A stretch of 64,000 nucleotides of DNA, from contig NZ_JBBDQW010000025.1 of the NCBI RefSeq assembly GCF_040905785.1, forward strand, positions 62,001 to 126,000. Reading direction: 5' to 3'. Shown in pieces: positions 7,457-15,303 of this stretch (position 1 is the first letter of the stretch; each line of letters begins with the position of its first letter). The stretch comes from Tistlia sp040905785. GTDB lineage: Bacteria; Pseudomonadota; Alphaproteobacteria; Kiloniellales; DSM-21159. The notes under the pieces were generated by a model, which did not search any database, was not told where the DNA came from, and saw only the letters and a program-made list of their open reading frames with translations. A program made the position numbers and the translations under genes.

Positions 7457-7754
7457 CGAATTGCCGCCTTCCTGGGTAGCCGAGCGGCCGGATTCGAGGG
7501 AAGCCCCCGGTTCGGCGCGCGCCGGAGACGAAGGGCTCGCGTGTGGGTCATGGACGGATCAGCGCAACTCACGCTTGCATGGTTCGACAAGCTCACCATG
7601 AAGCGCGACCTGAAGCCGGCAAGAACCTTATCCGCTGCTTCATGATGGCCTCCGACCGGCTCACCACGGAGCGTGACTGAAGCCGGCGAGAACCCCTCCT
7701 TCGCTTCATGGTGAGCTTGTCGAACCATGCAAGCGCGGGTGAGCACCGGCGCCC
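7457..7754. other. Intergenic region filled by inverted-repeat element
   Basis: These 298 bases between the TRAP operon end and mipZ contain the 164-bp palindromic element (7572-7735). The rest (7457-7571) has no recognisable feature apart from carrying the mipZ 5' region with an AGGAAGG ribosome-binding site. Confidence 0.5.
7572..7735. repeat. Intergenic palindromic element, 34-bp perfect arms (copy 1)
   Basis: The left arm 7572-7605 and right arm 7702-7735 are exact reverse complements over 34 bp (core TTCGACAAGCTCACCATGAA), separated by 96 bases. The spacer holds a diverged second copy of the arm (around 7652-7674) and a near-identical direct repeat (TGAAGCCGGCAAGAACC at 7611, TGAAGCCGGCGAGAACC at 7678). 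A related element is at 57263-57359. In RNA it would form a very stable hairpin at the 3' end of the TRAP operon transcript and may terminate it or protect it. No transposase is present; it looks like a dispersed REP/MITE-like family. Confidence 0.8.
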
Positions 7755-9152
7755 CTACCGCACGATCTCCGGCCCCATCAGGGTGTTCGGCAGGTAGGTC
7801 GAGACCCAGGGCACGTAGGTCACGATGATCAGGAAGACGAACAGGATGCCGAGCCAGGGCAGAGCCGCCCGCACGACCTGGAGCACCGACATGCCGGTGA
7901 TGCCCGAGGTCACGAAGAGGTTGAGCCCGACCGGCGGCGTGATCATGCCGATCTCCATGTTGACGACCATGATGATGCCGAGGTGGATCGGGTCGATGCC
8001 GAGCTGGATGGCGATCGGGAAGACCACCGGTGCCACGATCAGCAGCAGGCCCGAGGGCTCCATGAACTGGCCGCCGAGCAGCAGCAGCAGGTTGACCACG
8101 ACCAGGAACATCCAGGGCTCCAGGCCGGCCTGGATGAAGGTCTCGGTGATCACCTGCGGGATGCGCTCGCTGGTCAGCACGTGGGCGAAGAGCAGCGCGT
8201 TGGCGATGATGAACATCAGCATCAGCGTGACGCGCGCCGCCTCGACCAGGACCTTGCGGGTGTCGGCGTGGACGCAGCCTGGGAAGAAGCCCTTGGCGAT
8301 CGCCAAGGTGTTGCGGAGGGCCGCACCGCCGGCGCCCTCGCCCTCGGCCCGCCAGGGCACCCCCTTGAGCGGCCCGAGGTCGCGGTAAATGAAGACCGCG
8401 ATCAGGAAGGCGTAGACCGCGGCGACCGCCGCCGCCTCGGTCGGCGTGAAGATGCCGCCGTAGATGCCGCCCAGGATGATGACGATCAGGAACAGGCCCC
8501 AGCCGGCGTCGAGCGCCGAGGCGAAGATCTCGCGAAAGCCCTGCCAGGGCTGCGCCGGCAGCCCGCGGCGCACGGCCGCCACGTAGATGCCGATCATCAG
8601 CATGACGCCGGCGAGCGCGCCTGGGATGACCCCGGCCAGGAACATGCGGCCGACCGACACGTCGGTCGCGGCGGCGTAGACGACCATGACGATCGAGGGC
8701 GGGATCAGGATGCCGAGCGTGCCGGCGTTGCAGATCACGCCGGCGGCGAAGTCGCGGCTGTAGCCGACCTGGCGCATGCCGGCGATGACGATCGAGCCGA
8801 TCGCGACGACGGTTGCCGGCGAGGAACCGCAGAGCGCGGCGAACATCATGCAGGCGAAGACGCCGGCCATGGCGAGGCCGCCGCGGAAGGAGCCGACGCA
8901 GGCGATCGAGAAGCGGATGATGCGCTGCGCCACGCCGCCGGTCGACAGAAAGGTCGAGGACAGGATGAAGAAGGGGATGGCGAGGAGCGTGTAGTGCTCC
9001 ATCGCCTCGAACAGCTTGAGCGCGATCGAGGCCAGGGAGTCGTTGCTGAAGGCCAGGATGATGGTCAGGCTGGACAGGCCGAGGGCGACCGCGATCGGGA
9101 CCCCGAGCACGAGCAGCAGCAGGACCACGACGAACAGCAGGATCGATTCCAT
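7755..9152 (-). CDS. dctM: TRAP transporter large permease (DctM family)
   Basis: Large membrane subunit of a tripartite ATP-independent periplasmic transporter; it carries the substrate pathway and uses a sodium gradient. The 465-aa protein starts with a membrane segment (LLFVVVLLLLVLGVPIAVALGLS) and has about a dozen hydrophobic segments. The family motifs GSSPATVVAIGS, the LIPPS stretch and GMITPPVGLNLFV are present. A hydrophilic insert (about residues 265-310) makes it slightly longer than the 430 aa common in the family. It is 10 bases downstream of the small permease gene in the order dctP-dctQ-dctM. Confidence 0.93.
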   Translation of the reverse strand: MESILLFVVVLLLLVLGVPIAVALGLSSLTIILAFSNDSLASIALKLFEAMEHYTLLAIPFFILSSTFLSTGGVAQRIIRFSIACVGSFRGGLAMAGVFACMMFAALCGSSPATVVAIGSIVIAGMRQVGYSRDFAAGVICNAGTLGILIPPSIVMVVYAAATDVSVGRMFLAGVIPGALAGVMLMIGIYVAAVRRGLPAQPWQGFREIFASALDAGWGLFLIVIILGGIYGGIFTPTEAAAVAAVYAFLIAVFIYRDLGPLKGVPWRAEGEGAGGAALRNTLAIAKGFFPGCVHADTRKVLVEAARVTLMLMFIIANALLFAHVLTSERIPQVITETFIQAGLEPWMFLVVVNLLLLLGGQFMEPSGLLLIVAPVVFPIAIQLGIDPIHLGIIMVVNMEIGMITPPVGLNLFVTSGITGMSVLQVVRAALPWLGILFVFLIIVTYVPWVSTYLPNTLMGPEIVR

Positions 9153-9162
9153 CGCCGGTCCC

Positions 9163-9786
9163 CTACCGCAGGTCGCCGGGTCGCGGCTCGTCCGGGACGA
9201 GGCGGTGCTGCGCCTCCTCGGCCAGCTCCTCGACCTCGTGGCCGGCGATCAGCGTCTTGCGCTCGCCCGTATAGATCAGCCAGAAGGCCTGGCAGAAGCG
9301 GAACAGCAGCAGCGCCAGGCCGATCGGCAGCGCGGCGTAGGGGATCCAGCGCGGGATCGGCACCGGGCGATCGGGCTCGCCGCCGGCGAACAGCTCGACG
9401 ACGACGCGCGGCACGTAGAGGTCCTCGGTCGGAATCCCGATCCGGTAGATCTTGGAGATGTATTCCCAGGCGCCGGCCAGCAGGATGCCGGCATAGGCGA
9501 TGCAGCACAGGCAGCCGAACAGCACGAGCGCCCGCTGGGCCTTGCCGGGGAACAGCCGGACGAAGGCGTCGACCCCGAGGTGCGTGTTGATCTTGACGCC
9601 CCAGGAGATGCCGATCAGCACCATCCAGGCGAAACAGTAGGTGGTCAGCTCGAGCGCCCAGACGAAGCCCGTGTTGAAGACGTAGCGCAGCACCACCTGG
9701 ACGAAGGTGGTCAGCACCATGACCGCGAAGAAGAAGGAGATCGCCCCCTCCTCGATGCGATTGACGACCTCGCCGGCACGCTGCAC
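9163..9786 (-). CDS. dctQ: TRAP transporter small permease (DctQ family)
   Basis: Small membrane subunit that partners DctM. It is 207 aa with four predicted hydrophobic segments (about residues 15-38, 47-65, 85-108, 145-170). The typical DctQ pattern VLTTFVQVVLRYVFN is followed by ELTTYCFAWMVLIG. The start is a GTG at 9786 with an AGGGGG ribosome-binding sequence just upstream; no nearer ATG fits the conserved N-terminus. A periplasmic-side insertion between segments 3 and 4 and a charged C-terminal tail are the only unusual parts. Confidence 0.9.
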   Translation of the reverse strand: MQRAGEVVNRIEEGAISFFFAVMVLTTFVQVVLRYVFNTGFVWALELTTYCFAWMVLIGISWGVKINTHLGVDAFVRLFPGKAQRALVLFGCLCCIAYAGILLAGAWEYISKIYRIGIPTEDLYVPRVVVELFAGGEPDRPVPIPRWIPYAALPIGLALLLFRFCQAFWLIYTGERKTLIAGHEVEELAEEAQHRLVPDEPRPGDLR

Positions 9787-9846
9787 GGCCGCCCCCTATC
9801 CCCTGGGTGTGAGTCCGGCGCCGGCCGGACCGCCGAAAGGGCGGAC

Positions 9847-9873
9847 GGCGGCGGCGCTCTCGGCGCCGCCGCC
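9847..9873 (-). promoter_or_regulatory. Intercistronic hairpin between dctP and dctQ
   Basis: GGCGGCGGCG and CGCCGCCGCC pair perfectly over 10 bp around a 7-nt loop. No T-run follows on the minus strand, so it is not a complete intrinsic terminator. A stem here could stabilise the dctP part of the transcript, giving more binding protein than permease. The role is inferred. Confidence 0.45.
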
Positions 9874-9893
9874 TGCCCGATCGGTGCCGCCGA

Positions 9894-10907
9894 TCAGCTG
9901 CCCTGGTTGGCGGACTGCGCCGCCGAGATCAGGTCGGCGCCGATGTCGCCCTGGAACTCCTCCCAGACCGGCTCCATCGCCTCGACCCACTTGGCGCGCT
10001 GCTCCGGGCTCAGCTGGCGGATCTCGCCGCCGGCGTCGAGGATCATCTGGCGGTTCTTCTCGTTGATCTCGGTGGACAGGGCGTTCCGCTCGGCGGTCAC
10101 CTCGGCCAGGATGTTGCCCAGCTGGTTGCGGACCTCCTCGTCGAGGCCGTCCCACCACTCGGCCGAGACGACCACCAGGTAGTCGATGACGCCGTGGTCG
10201 GTCTCGGTGATGCCGTCCTGCACCTCGAAGAACTTCTTGGTGTAGATGTTCGACCAGGTGTTCTCCTGGCCGTCGACGACGCCGGTCTGCAGCGCGCCGT
10301 AGACCTCCGAGAAGGCCATCTTCTGCGGGTTGGCGTCGAGCGCCTTGAACTGCGCCTCCAGCACGTCGGAGGTCTGGATGCGGAACTTCAGGCCGGCCGC
10401 GTCCTCGGGCTCGAGCAGCGGCTTGTTGGCCGACAGCTGCTTCATGCCGTTGTGCCAGTAGGCCAGGCCGAGCAGGCCGCGGTCCTTCATGCTGGCGAGC
10501 AGCTCCTTGCCCTTGTCGCTGCCCTGGAAGCGGTCGACCGCGTCGATGTCTTCGAACAGGAAGGGCAGGTCGAAGACACGGAACTTCATCGTGTACTTCT
10601 CGAACTTCGACAGCGACGGCGCGGCGAAGTGGACGTCGCCGAGCTGCATCGCCTCCAGCACTTTGTCGTCGTTGTAGAGCTGGGAGTTCGGGAAGACCTC
10701 CATGCAGGCGACGCCGTTCATCTCGTCGTTGACGCGCTGCGCGAAGAGGTCGGCCGCCTCGCCCTTCGGATGGCCCTGGGCGGCCGTCACGTGGCTGAAC
10801 TTGATGACCATCTCGCCGCCGTCGCACTGCGCCTGGGCGGGCGCCGCCGCCGTCGCGAGCCCGATCAGCGCCGCGCTGGCCAGCAGGCCTGTAAGGGTAC
10901 GTGTCAT
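9894..10907 (-). CDS. dctP: TRAP transporter solute-binding protein (DctP family)
   Basis: Periplasmic binding protein for an organic acid. The 337-aa precursor has a Sec signal peptide (1-27, ending APAQA). The DctP features are the strand MVIKFSHVT after the cleavage site, the conserved arginine region KFRIQTSDV (carboxylate ligand) and GVVDGQENTWSNIYTK. The ligand is most likely a carboxylate, as in the family, but cannot be specified. It is the first gene of the dctPQM operon, with a GGGAGG ribosome-binding site before the ATG. The 121-base upstream region is relatively AT-rich for this genome (TATTTTATC, CATAAATAG) and probably holds the promoter. Confidence 0.93.
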   Translation of the reverse strand: MTRTLTGLLASAALIGLATAAAPAQAQCDGGEMVIKFSHVTAAQGHPKGEAADLFAQRVNDEMNGVACMEVFPNSQLYNDDKVLEAMQLGDVHFAAPSLSKFEKYTMKFRVFDLPFLFEDIDAVDRFQGSDKGKELLASMKDRGLLGLAYWHNGMKQLSANKPLLEPEDAAGLKFRIQTSDVLEAQFKALDANPQKMAFSEVYGALQTGVVDGQENTWSNIYTKKFFEVQDGITETDHGVIDYLVVVSAEWWDGLDEEVRNQLGNILAEVTAERNALSTEINEKNRQMILDAGGEIRQLSPEQRAKWVEAMEPVWEEFQGDIGADLISAAQSANQGS

Positions 10908-11028
10908 GCCGATGTTCCTCCCTGGGGACTATTTATGCGTTTTCGTCGGGTCACCCCTGCGGCCGATAAAATACCAGAGCGACCCGCACAATCCACCGTC
11001 GAATTTCCCGGCCCGGCCCGGGCCGCCG

Positions 11029-11352
11029 CTACTCGAGCGTGCCGAGGTAGGCGATCAGGTCCTCGATGTGCTCCCGCGAGAGGTCGAAGGGGGGCATCTC
11101 GCCGCGCACGTGCGGGTTTGCCAGGAAGCCGCGCAGGTAGTCCGGCGAGCGTCGCTCGGCGATCCGGGGGAAGCTCGGCCCGACGTCGCTGGCCTGGGGC
11201 GCGGCATCGGTCGAATGGCAGTGGGCGCACCAGAGGCGCGCGACCTCCCGCCCCCGCTCGGCCGAGACCGCCTGGGCCGAGGCGGAGGAGGCCGCCAGCG
11301 CGGCGCCCAGCGGCAGGCCGCAGGCGAGGATAAGGGCTCGGGTCCGGTCCAT
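11029..11352 (-). CDS. Small periplasmic c-type cytochrome
   Basis: Electron carrier of 107 aa with a signal peptide (about 1-27, ending ASAQA). A single haem-binding motif C42-A-H-C45-H46 is present, with the distal Met ligand probably Met86 in GEMPPF. The spacing fits a class I monohaem cytochrome c domain of about 80 residues. It diverges from the molybdopterin oxidoreductase gene with only 75 bases between the starts, so it may be the electron partner of that enzyme; this is inference from position. Confidence 0.88.
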   Translation of the reverse strand: MDRTRALILACGLPLGAALAASSASAQAVSAERGREVARLWCAHCHSTDAAPQASDVGPSFPRIAERRSPDYLRGFLANPHVRGEMPPFDLSREHIEDLIAYLGTLE

Positions 11353-11400
11353 CGATAGCTCCCTTCGCGATTCTCGCTCACCCCACCGCCGATTCCAGTG

Positions 11401-11417
11401 TAGCCGATCTTCGGCTA
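11401..11417. promoter_or_regulatory. Short inverted repeat between cytochrome and oxidoreductase genes
   Basis: TAGCCGA-TCT-TCGGCTA is a perfect 7-bp inverted repeat with a 3-nt centre, located 11 bases before the oxidoreductase ATG in a 75-base divergent spacer. It could be an operator shared by both genes. The position is also compatible with a hairpin in the oxidoreductase leader. Confidence 0.35.
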
Positions 11418-11427
11418 GAGTGGCGCC

Positions 11428-13566
11428 ATGCCGCTAGACACCGCCGCCCCCCGCCCGCCCGCGCCCCGTCCGGACGCCCCGCGCCCGAACATCTGGGCGC
11501 GCTCGACCTGCCCGCACGACTGCCCTTCGACCTGCGCCCTGCAGGTCGAGGTGCTGGAGCCCGGCGAGCCGGGGACGCCCGGCCGGATCGGCAAGGTGCG
11601 GGGCCACCCGGAGCACCCCTATACGGCCGGCGTCATCTGCGCCAAGGTCGCCCGCTACGCCGAGCGGCTGCACCACCCGGAGCGCCTGCTGCAGCCGCTC
11701 CGGCGGGTCGGCGAGAAGGGCGTTGGGATCGAGGCCTTCCGGCCGATCTCCTGGGACGAGGCCCTGGACGAGGTCGCGCAGCGCCTGCTGGAGGCCGAGC
11801 AGCGCTACGGCGCCGAGACGGTCTGGCCCTACTTCTACGCCGGCACCATGGGCCACGTGCAGCGCGACGGCATCGAGCGGCTGCGCCACGCCAAGGGCTA
11901 CTCGCGCCAGTGGTCGACGATCTGCACGACGCTGGCCGAGTCGGGCTGGCTCGCCGGGGTCGGCGCCAAGGCCGGGGTCGACGCCCGCGAGATCGCCGAG
12001 AGCGAGCTGGTCGTGGTCTGGGGCGGCAACCCGGTCTCGACCCAGGTCAACGTCATGACCTGGATCGCCAAGGCCCGCAAGGCGCGCGGCGCCAAGCTGG
12101 TGGTCGTCGACCCCTACCGCACCGGCACCGCCGAGCAGGCCGACCTGCACCTCTGCCTGAAGCCCGGCACCGACGGCGCCCTGGCCGCGGCGGTGATCCA
12201 CGTCCTGCTGCGCGAGGGCCTGGCCGACCGCGACTACCTGGCGCGCCACACCGACTGGGACGCCGCCACCGAGGCCCACTTCCGCGACCGCTCGCCGGAG
12301 TGGGCGAGCCCGATAACCGGGCTTCCGGTCGAGACCATCGAAGGCTTCGCCCGGCTCTACGGCTCGACCCGCAAGTCCTTCATCCGCGTCGGCTACGGCT
12401 TCTCACGCTCGCGCAACGGCGCCGCCTCGGTGCACGCCGTCTCCGGCCTGCCGGCGGTGACCGGCGCCTGGACCGTCGAGGGCGGCGGCGCGCTCTGGGG
12501 CAACGGCGCGATCTACCATCTCGACAAGACCCTGGTCGAAGGCCTCGACGTCCTCGACCGCTCGGTGCGCAAGCTCGACCAGTCGCGCTTCGGGCCGGTC
12601 ATGACCGGCGACCCCAGGGACATTGGCGACGGCCCGCCGGTGACCGCGCTCTTCGTCCAGAACACCAACCCGGCCAACGTCTGCCCCGAGACCAAGAAGT
12701 GCCTGGCGGGCCTCGCCCGCGACGACCTCTTCACCTGCGTCCACGAGCAGTTCCTGACCGAGACCGCGGCCATGGCCGACATCGTGCTGCCGGCGACCAT
12801 GTTCCTGGAGCACGACGACTTCTACACGGCGAGCGGCCACACCTACCTGCAGGTCGCCTCCAAGGTCGTCGAGGCGCCCGGCGCCTGCCGCTCCAACCAC
12901 GAGGTGATCTGCGCCCTCGCCCGCCGCCTCGGCGCGCGGCACCCCGGCTTCGAGATGACCGCCCTGGAGCTGGTCGAGGCGACCTTCCAGGCCTCCGGCC
13001 ACGGCTCGGCGCTGGCCCTGCTCGAGGGCGACGGCTGGCTCGACTGCAGCGAGGACGCGCGGCGCCAGCACTTCGCCGAGGGCTTCCCGCACGCCGACGG
13101 CCGCTACCACTTCACCGCCGACTGGTCGAAAGTCGGCCGCGACCACGCCGGCCTGCCGCCGCGCGCAGACTACTGGACCTCGATCGAGTTGCAGGACGCC
13201 GAGCACCCCTTCCGCCTGGTCGCGGCGCCGGCGCGCAGCTATCTCAACTCGACCTTCGCCGAGACCCCGGGCTCGCAGAAGCGCGAGCGGCGCCCGACCC
13301 TGCTGATCCATCCCGAGGCGCTGGCCCGGCTCGGCGCCGCCGACGGCGAGCTGCTGCGGGTCGGCAACCGGCGCGGCGAGATCCGCCTGCACGCCCGCGC
13401 CTTCGACGGGGTCCAGCCCGACGTCGTGGTCATCGAATCGATCTGGCCGAACCGGGCCTTCCTCGACGGCCTGGGCGTCAACACCCTGACCTCGGCCGAC
13501 GCCGGCGCGCCGAGGGGCGGCGCCGTCTTCCACGACACCGCGGTGTGGATCGGGAAGGGCCTGTAG
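11428..13566 (+). CDS. Molybdopterin oxidoreductase, DMSO reductase family
   Basis: A 712-aa bis-MGD molybdenum (or tungsten) enzyme of the DMSO reductase superfamily. The N-terminal [4Fe-4S] site is C28-x3-C32-x3-C36 plus C71. Cys166 in STICTT is a candidate molybdenum ligand by position. The downstream segments VVVWGGNPVSTQ, GNGAIYHLDK and the C-terminal dinucleotide-binding barrel with NSTFAETPGSQ are typical. No Tat signal is present, suggesting a cytoplasmic enzyme. The substrate is unknown; 700-aa relatives are annotated variously. An acyl-CoA synthetase gene begins 5 bases downstream, and a cytochrome c gene diverges upstream. Confidence 0.9.
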   Translation: MPLDTAAPRPPAPRPDAPRPNIWARSTCPHDCPSTCALQVEVLEPGEPGTPGRIGKVRGHPEHPYTAGVICAKVARYAERLHHPERLLQPLRRVGEKGVGIEAFRPISWDEALDEVAQRLLEAEQRYGAETVWPYFYAGTMGHVQRDGIERLRHAKGYSRQWSTICTTLAESGWLAGVGAKAGVDAREIAESELVVVWGGNPVSTQVNVMTWIAKARKARGAKLVVVDPYRTGTAEQADLHLCLKPGTDGALAAAVIHVLLREGLADRDYLARHTDWDAATEAHFRDRSPEWASPITGLPVETIEGFARLYGSTRKSFIRVGYGFSRSRNGAASVHAVSGLPAVTGAWTVEGGGALWGNGAIYHLDKTLVEGLDVLDRSVRKLDQSRFGPVMTGDPRDIGDGPPVTALFVQNTNPANVCPETKKCLAGLARDDLFTCVHEQFLTETAAMADIVLPATMFLEHDDFYTASGHTYLQVASKVVEAPGACRSNHEVICALARRLGARHPGFEMTALELVEATFQASGHGSALALLEGDGWLDCSEDARRQHFAEGFPHADGRYHFTADWSKVGRDHAGLPPRADYWTSIELQDAEHPFRLVAAPARSYLNSTFAETPGSQKRERRPTLLIHPEALARLGAADGELLRVGNRRGEIRLHARAFDGVQPDVVVIESIWPNRAFLDGLGVNTLTSADAGAPRGGAVFHDTAVWIGKGL

Positions 13567-13571
13567 CGGGC

Positions 13572-15200
13572 ATGCTGCCCCAGGCCGCCACCTACGAGGA
13601 GCTCGCCGCCCGCTTCCGCTGGGCGATCCCCGACCGCTACAACATCGGCGTCGACGCCTGCGACAAGTGGGCCGACGGCTCCGGCCGCCTCGCGCTGATC
13701 CACCTGGGGGCCGACGGCAGCCGGCGCGACTACAGCTTCGACCAGCTCAAGCGTCTGTCGAACCGCCTGGCCAATGCCCTCGCGGCGCACGGCCTGGCCC
13801 GCGGCGAGCGGCTCGCGGTGCTGCTGCCCCAGGCGCCGGAGACGGCGCTGGCCCACCTCGCCGCCTTCAAGCTGGGCGCGATCTCGGTGCCGCTCTTCAC
13901 GCTGTTCGGCGAGGAGGCGCTGGAGTACCGCCTGGCCGACTGCGGCGCGCGCCTGCTGGTCACCGATCGCGTCGGGCTCGCCAAGGTCGCGGGCCTGCGC
14001 GACCGCCTGCCGGCGCTGAGGACGATCTTCTGCATCGAGGGGCCCGAGGAGGGCGCGCGCGGCTTCTGGAGCGAGCTCGATAAGGCGAGCGAGGCCTTCC
14101 GGCCGGTCGAGACGGCCGCCGACGACCCGGCCGTGATCATCTATACCTCGGGCACGACCGGGCAGCCCAAGGGCGCGCTGCACGCCCACCGGGTCCTGCT
14201 CGGCCATCTGCCCGGCGTCGAACTGCCCCAGGAGCTGTTCCCGCAGCCCGGCGACCGCTTCTGGACGCCAGCCGACTGGGCCTGGATCGGCGGCCTGCTC
14301 GACGTGCTGCTGCCGAGCCTGCACCACGGCGTGCCCGTGGTCGCCCACCGCATGGCCAAGTTCGATCCCGAGCGGGCCTTCCGCCTGCTGGCCGACCTCG
14401 AGGTGCGCAACGCCTTCATGCCGCCGACCGCGCTCAAGCTGATGCGCGCGGTCGAGAGCCCGCGCGGACGCTTCGACTATCGCCTGCGCTCGATCGGCTC
14501 GGGCGGCGAGACCCTGGGCACCGAGCTGCTCGCGTGGGGCCGCGAGACCTTCGGGCTGACCTTCAACGAGTTCTACGGCCAGACCGAGTGCAACCTGGTC
14601 GTCTCCAACTGCGCCGGCCTCTTCCCGGTCAGGCCCGGCTCGATGGGCCGCGCGGTGCCGGGCCACCGGGTCGGCGTGCTCGACGAGGCGGGCGAGGAGG
14701 TCGCAGACGGCACCGAGGGCACCCTCGCGGTGCGGCGCCCGGACCCGGTGATGTTCCTGCGCTACTGGAACAAGCCCGAGGCGACGGCCGAGAAGTTCGC
14801 CGGCGGTCCCGAGGGCGACGACTGGCTGCTGACCGGCGACCGCGGCCTGCGCGACGCCGAGGGCTACTTCCGCTTCGTCGGGCGCGACGACGACGTCATC
14901 ACCTCGGGCGGCTACCGCATCGGCCCCGGCGAGATCGAGGACTGCCTGCTGCGCCACCCGGCGATCGCCCTGGCCGCCGCGGTCGGCATCCCGGATCCGG
15001 TGCGCACCGAGCGGATCAAGGCCTTCGTCGTCCTGGCCGAGGGCTATGCGCCCTCGGAGTCCCTGGCGAAGGAGATCCAGGACTGGGTGCGCACCCGCCT
15101 CGCCGCCCACGAATACCCGCGCGAGGTCGCCTTCCTGGACGCCCTGCCGATGACCGCCACCGGCAAGATCATCCGCCGCGAGCTGCGCGCCCGCGGCTGA
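13572..15200 (+). CDS. AMP-forming acyl-CoA synthetase (acetyl/medium-chain type)
   Basis: Activates a carboxylic acid to its CoA thioester through an acyl-adenylate. The protein is 542 aa. The phosphate loop YTSGTTGQPKG is followed by the adenylation motifs FYGQTE and TGDRGLRD, the hinge GRDDDVITSGGYRIGP, and the catalytic lysine segment TATGKIIRREL near the C-terminus. The open frame extends upstream inside the oxidoreductase gene, but that part is Arg/Pro-rich shadow sequence, so the ATG at 13572 is used. It sits 5 bases after the molybdoenzyme and is probably cotranscribed with it. The acid substrate cannot be told from sequence alone. Confidence 0.9.
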   Translation: MLPQAATYEELAARFRWAIPDRYNIGVDACDKWADGSGRLALIHLGADGSRRDYSFDQLKRLSNRLANALAAHGLARGERLAVLLPQAPETALAHLAAFKLGAISVPLFTLFGEEALEYRLADCGARLLVTDRVGLAKVAGLRDRLPALRTIFCIEGPEEGARGFWSELDKASEAFRPVETAADDPAVIIYTSGTTGQPKGALHAHRVLLGHLPGVELPQELFPQPGDRFWTPADWAWIGGLLDVLLPSLHHGVPVVAHRMAKFDPERAFRLLADLEVRNAFMPPTALKLMRAVESPRGRFDYRLRSIGSGGETLGTELLAWGRETFGLTFNEFYGQTECNLVVSNCAGLFPVRPGSMGRAVPGHRVGVLDEAGEEVADGTEGTLAVRRPDPVMFLRYWNKPEATAEKFAGGPEGDDWLLTGDRGLRDAEGYFRFVGRDDDVITSGGYRIGPGEIEDCLLRHPAIALAAAVGIPDPVRTERIKAFVVLAEGYAPSESLAKEIQDWVRTRLAAHEYPREVAFLDALPMTATGKIIRRELRARG

Positions 15201-15215
15201 TCGGCCGCCGCGGTG

Positions 15216-15239
15216 CTCCGGCCAGGCGGCGTGCCGGAG
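15216..15239 (+). terminator. Hairpin after the first acyl-CoA synthetase gene
   Basis: CTCCGGC and GCCGGAG form a 7-bp stem around a 10-nt loop, 15 bases after the stop codon. No T-run follows, so termination would be weak or Rho-assisted. It separates the molybdoenzyme/synthetase pair from the next synthetase gene. Confidence 0.3.
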
Positions 15240-15246
15240 AGGCTTG

Positions 15247-15275
15247 TTGACCCACCCGCCGAGTCATGATGAAAA
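15247..15275 (+). promoter_or_regulatory. Possible promoter of the second acyl-CoA synthetase gene
   Basis: TTGACC (15247-15252) lies 17 bases before TGAAAA (15270-15275). The -35 element matches five of six consensus bases; the -10 match is poor. It is placed 29 bases upstream of the GTG start. Confidence 0.3.
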
Positions 15276-15303
15276 GTAATGAACTCTGAAAGGGGAGGCG
15301 TCG

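Noticed and set aside
11910..13571. In-frame upstream extension of the first acyl-CoA synthetase
   Set aside because: It lies inside the oxidoreductase gene in another frame and is Arg/Pro-rich without family similarity; the synthetase begins at 13572.
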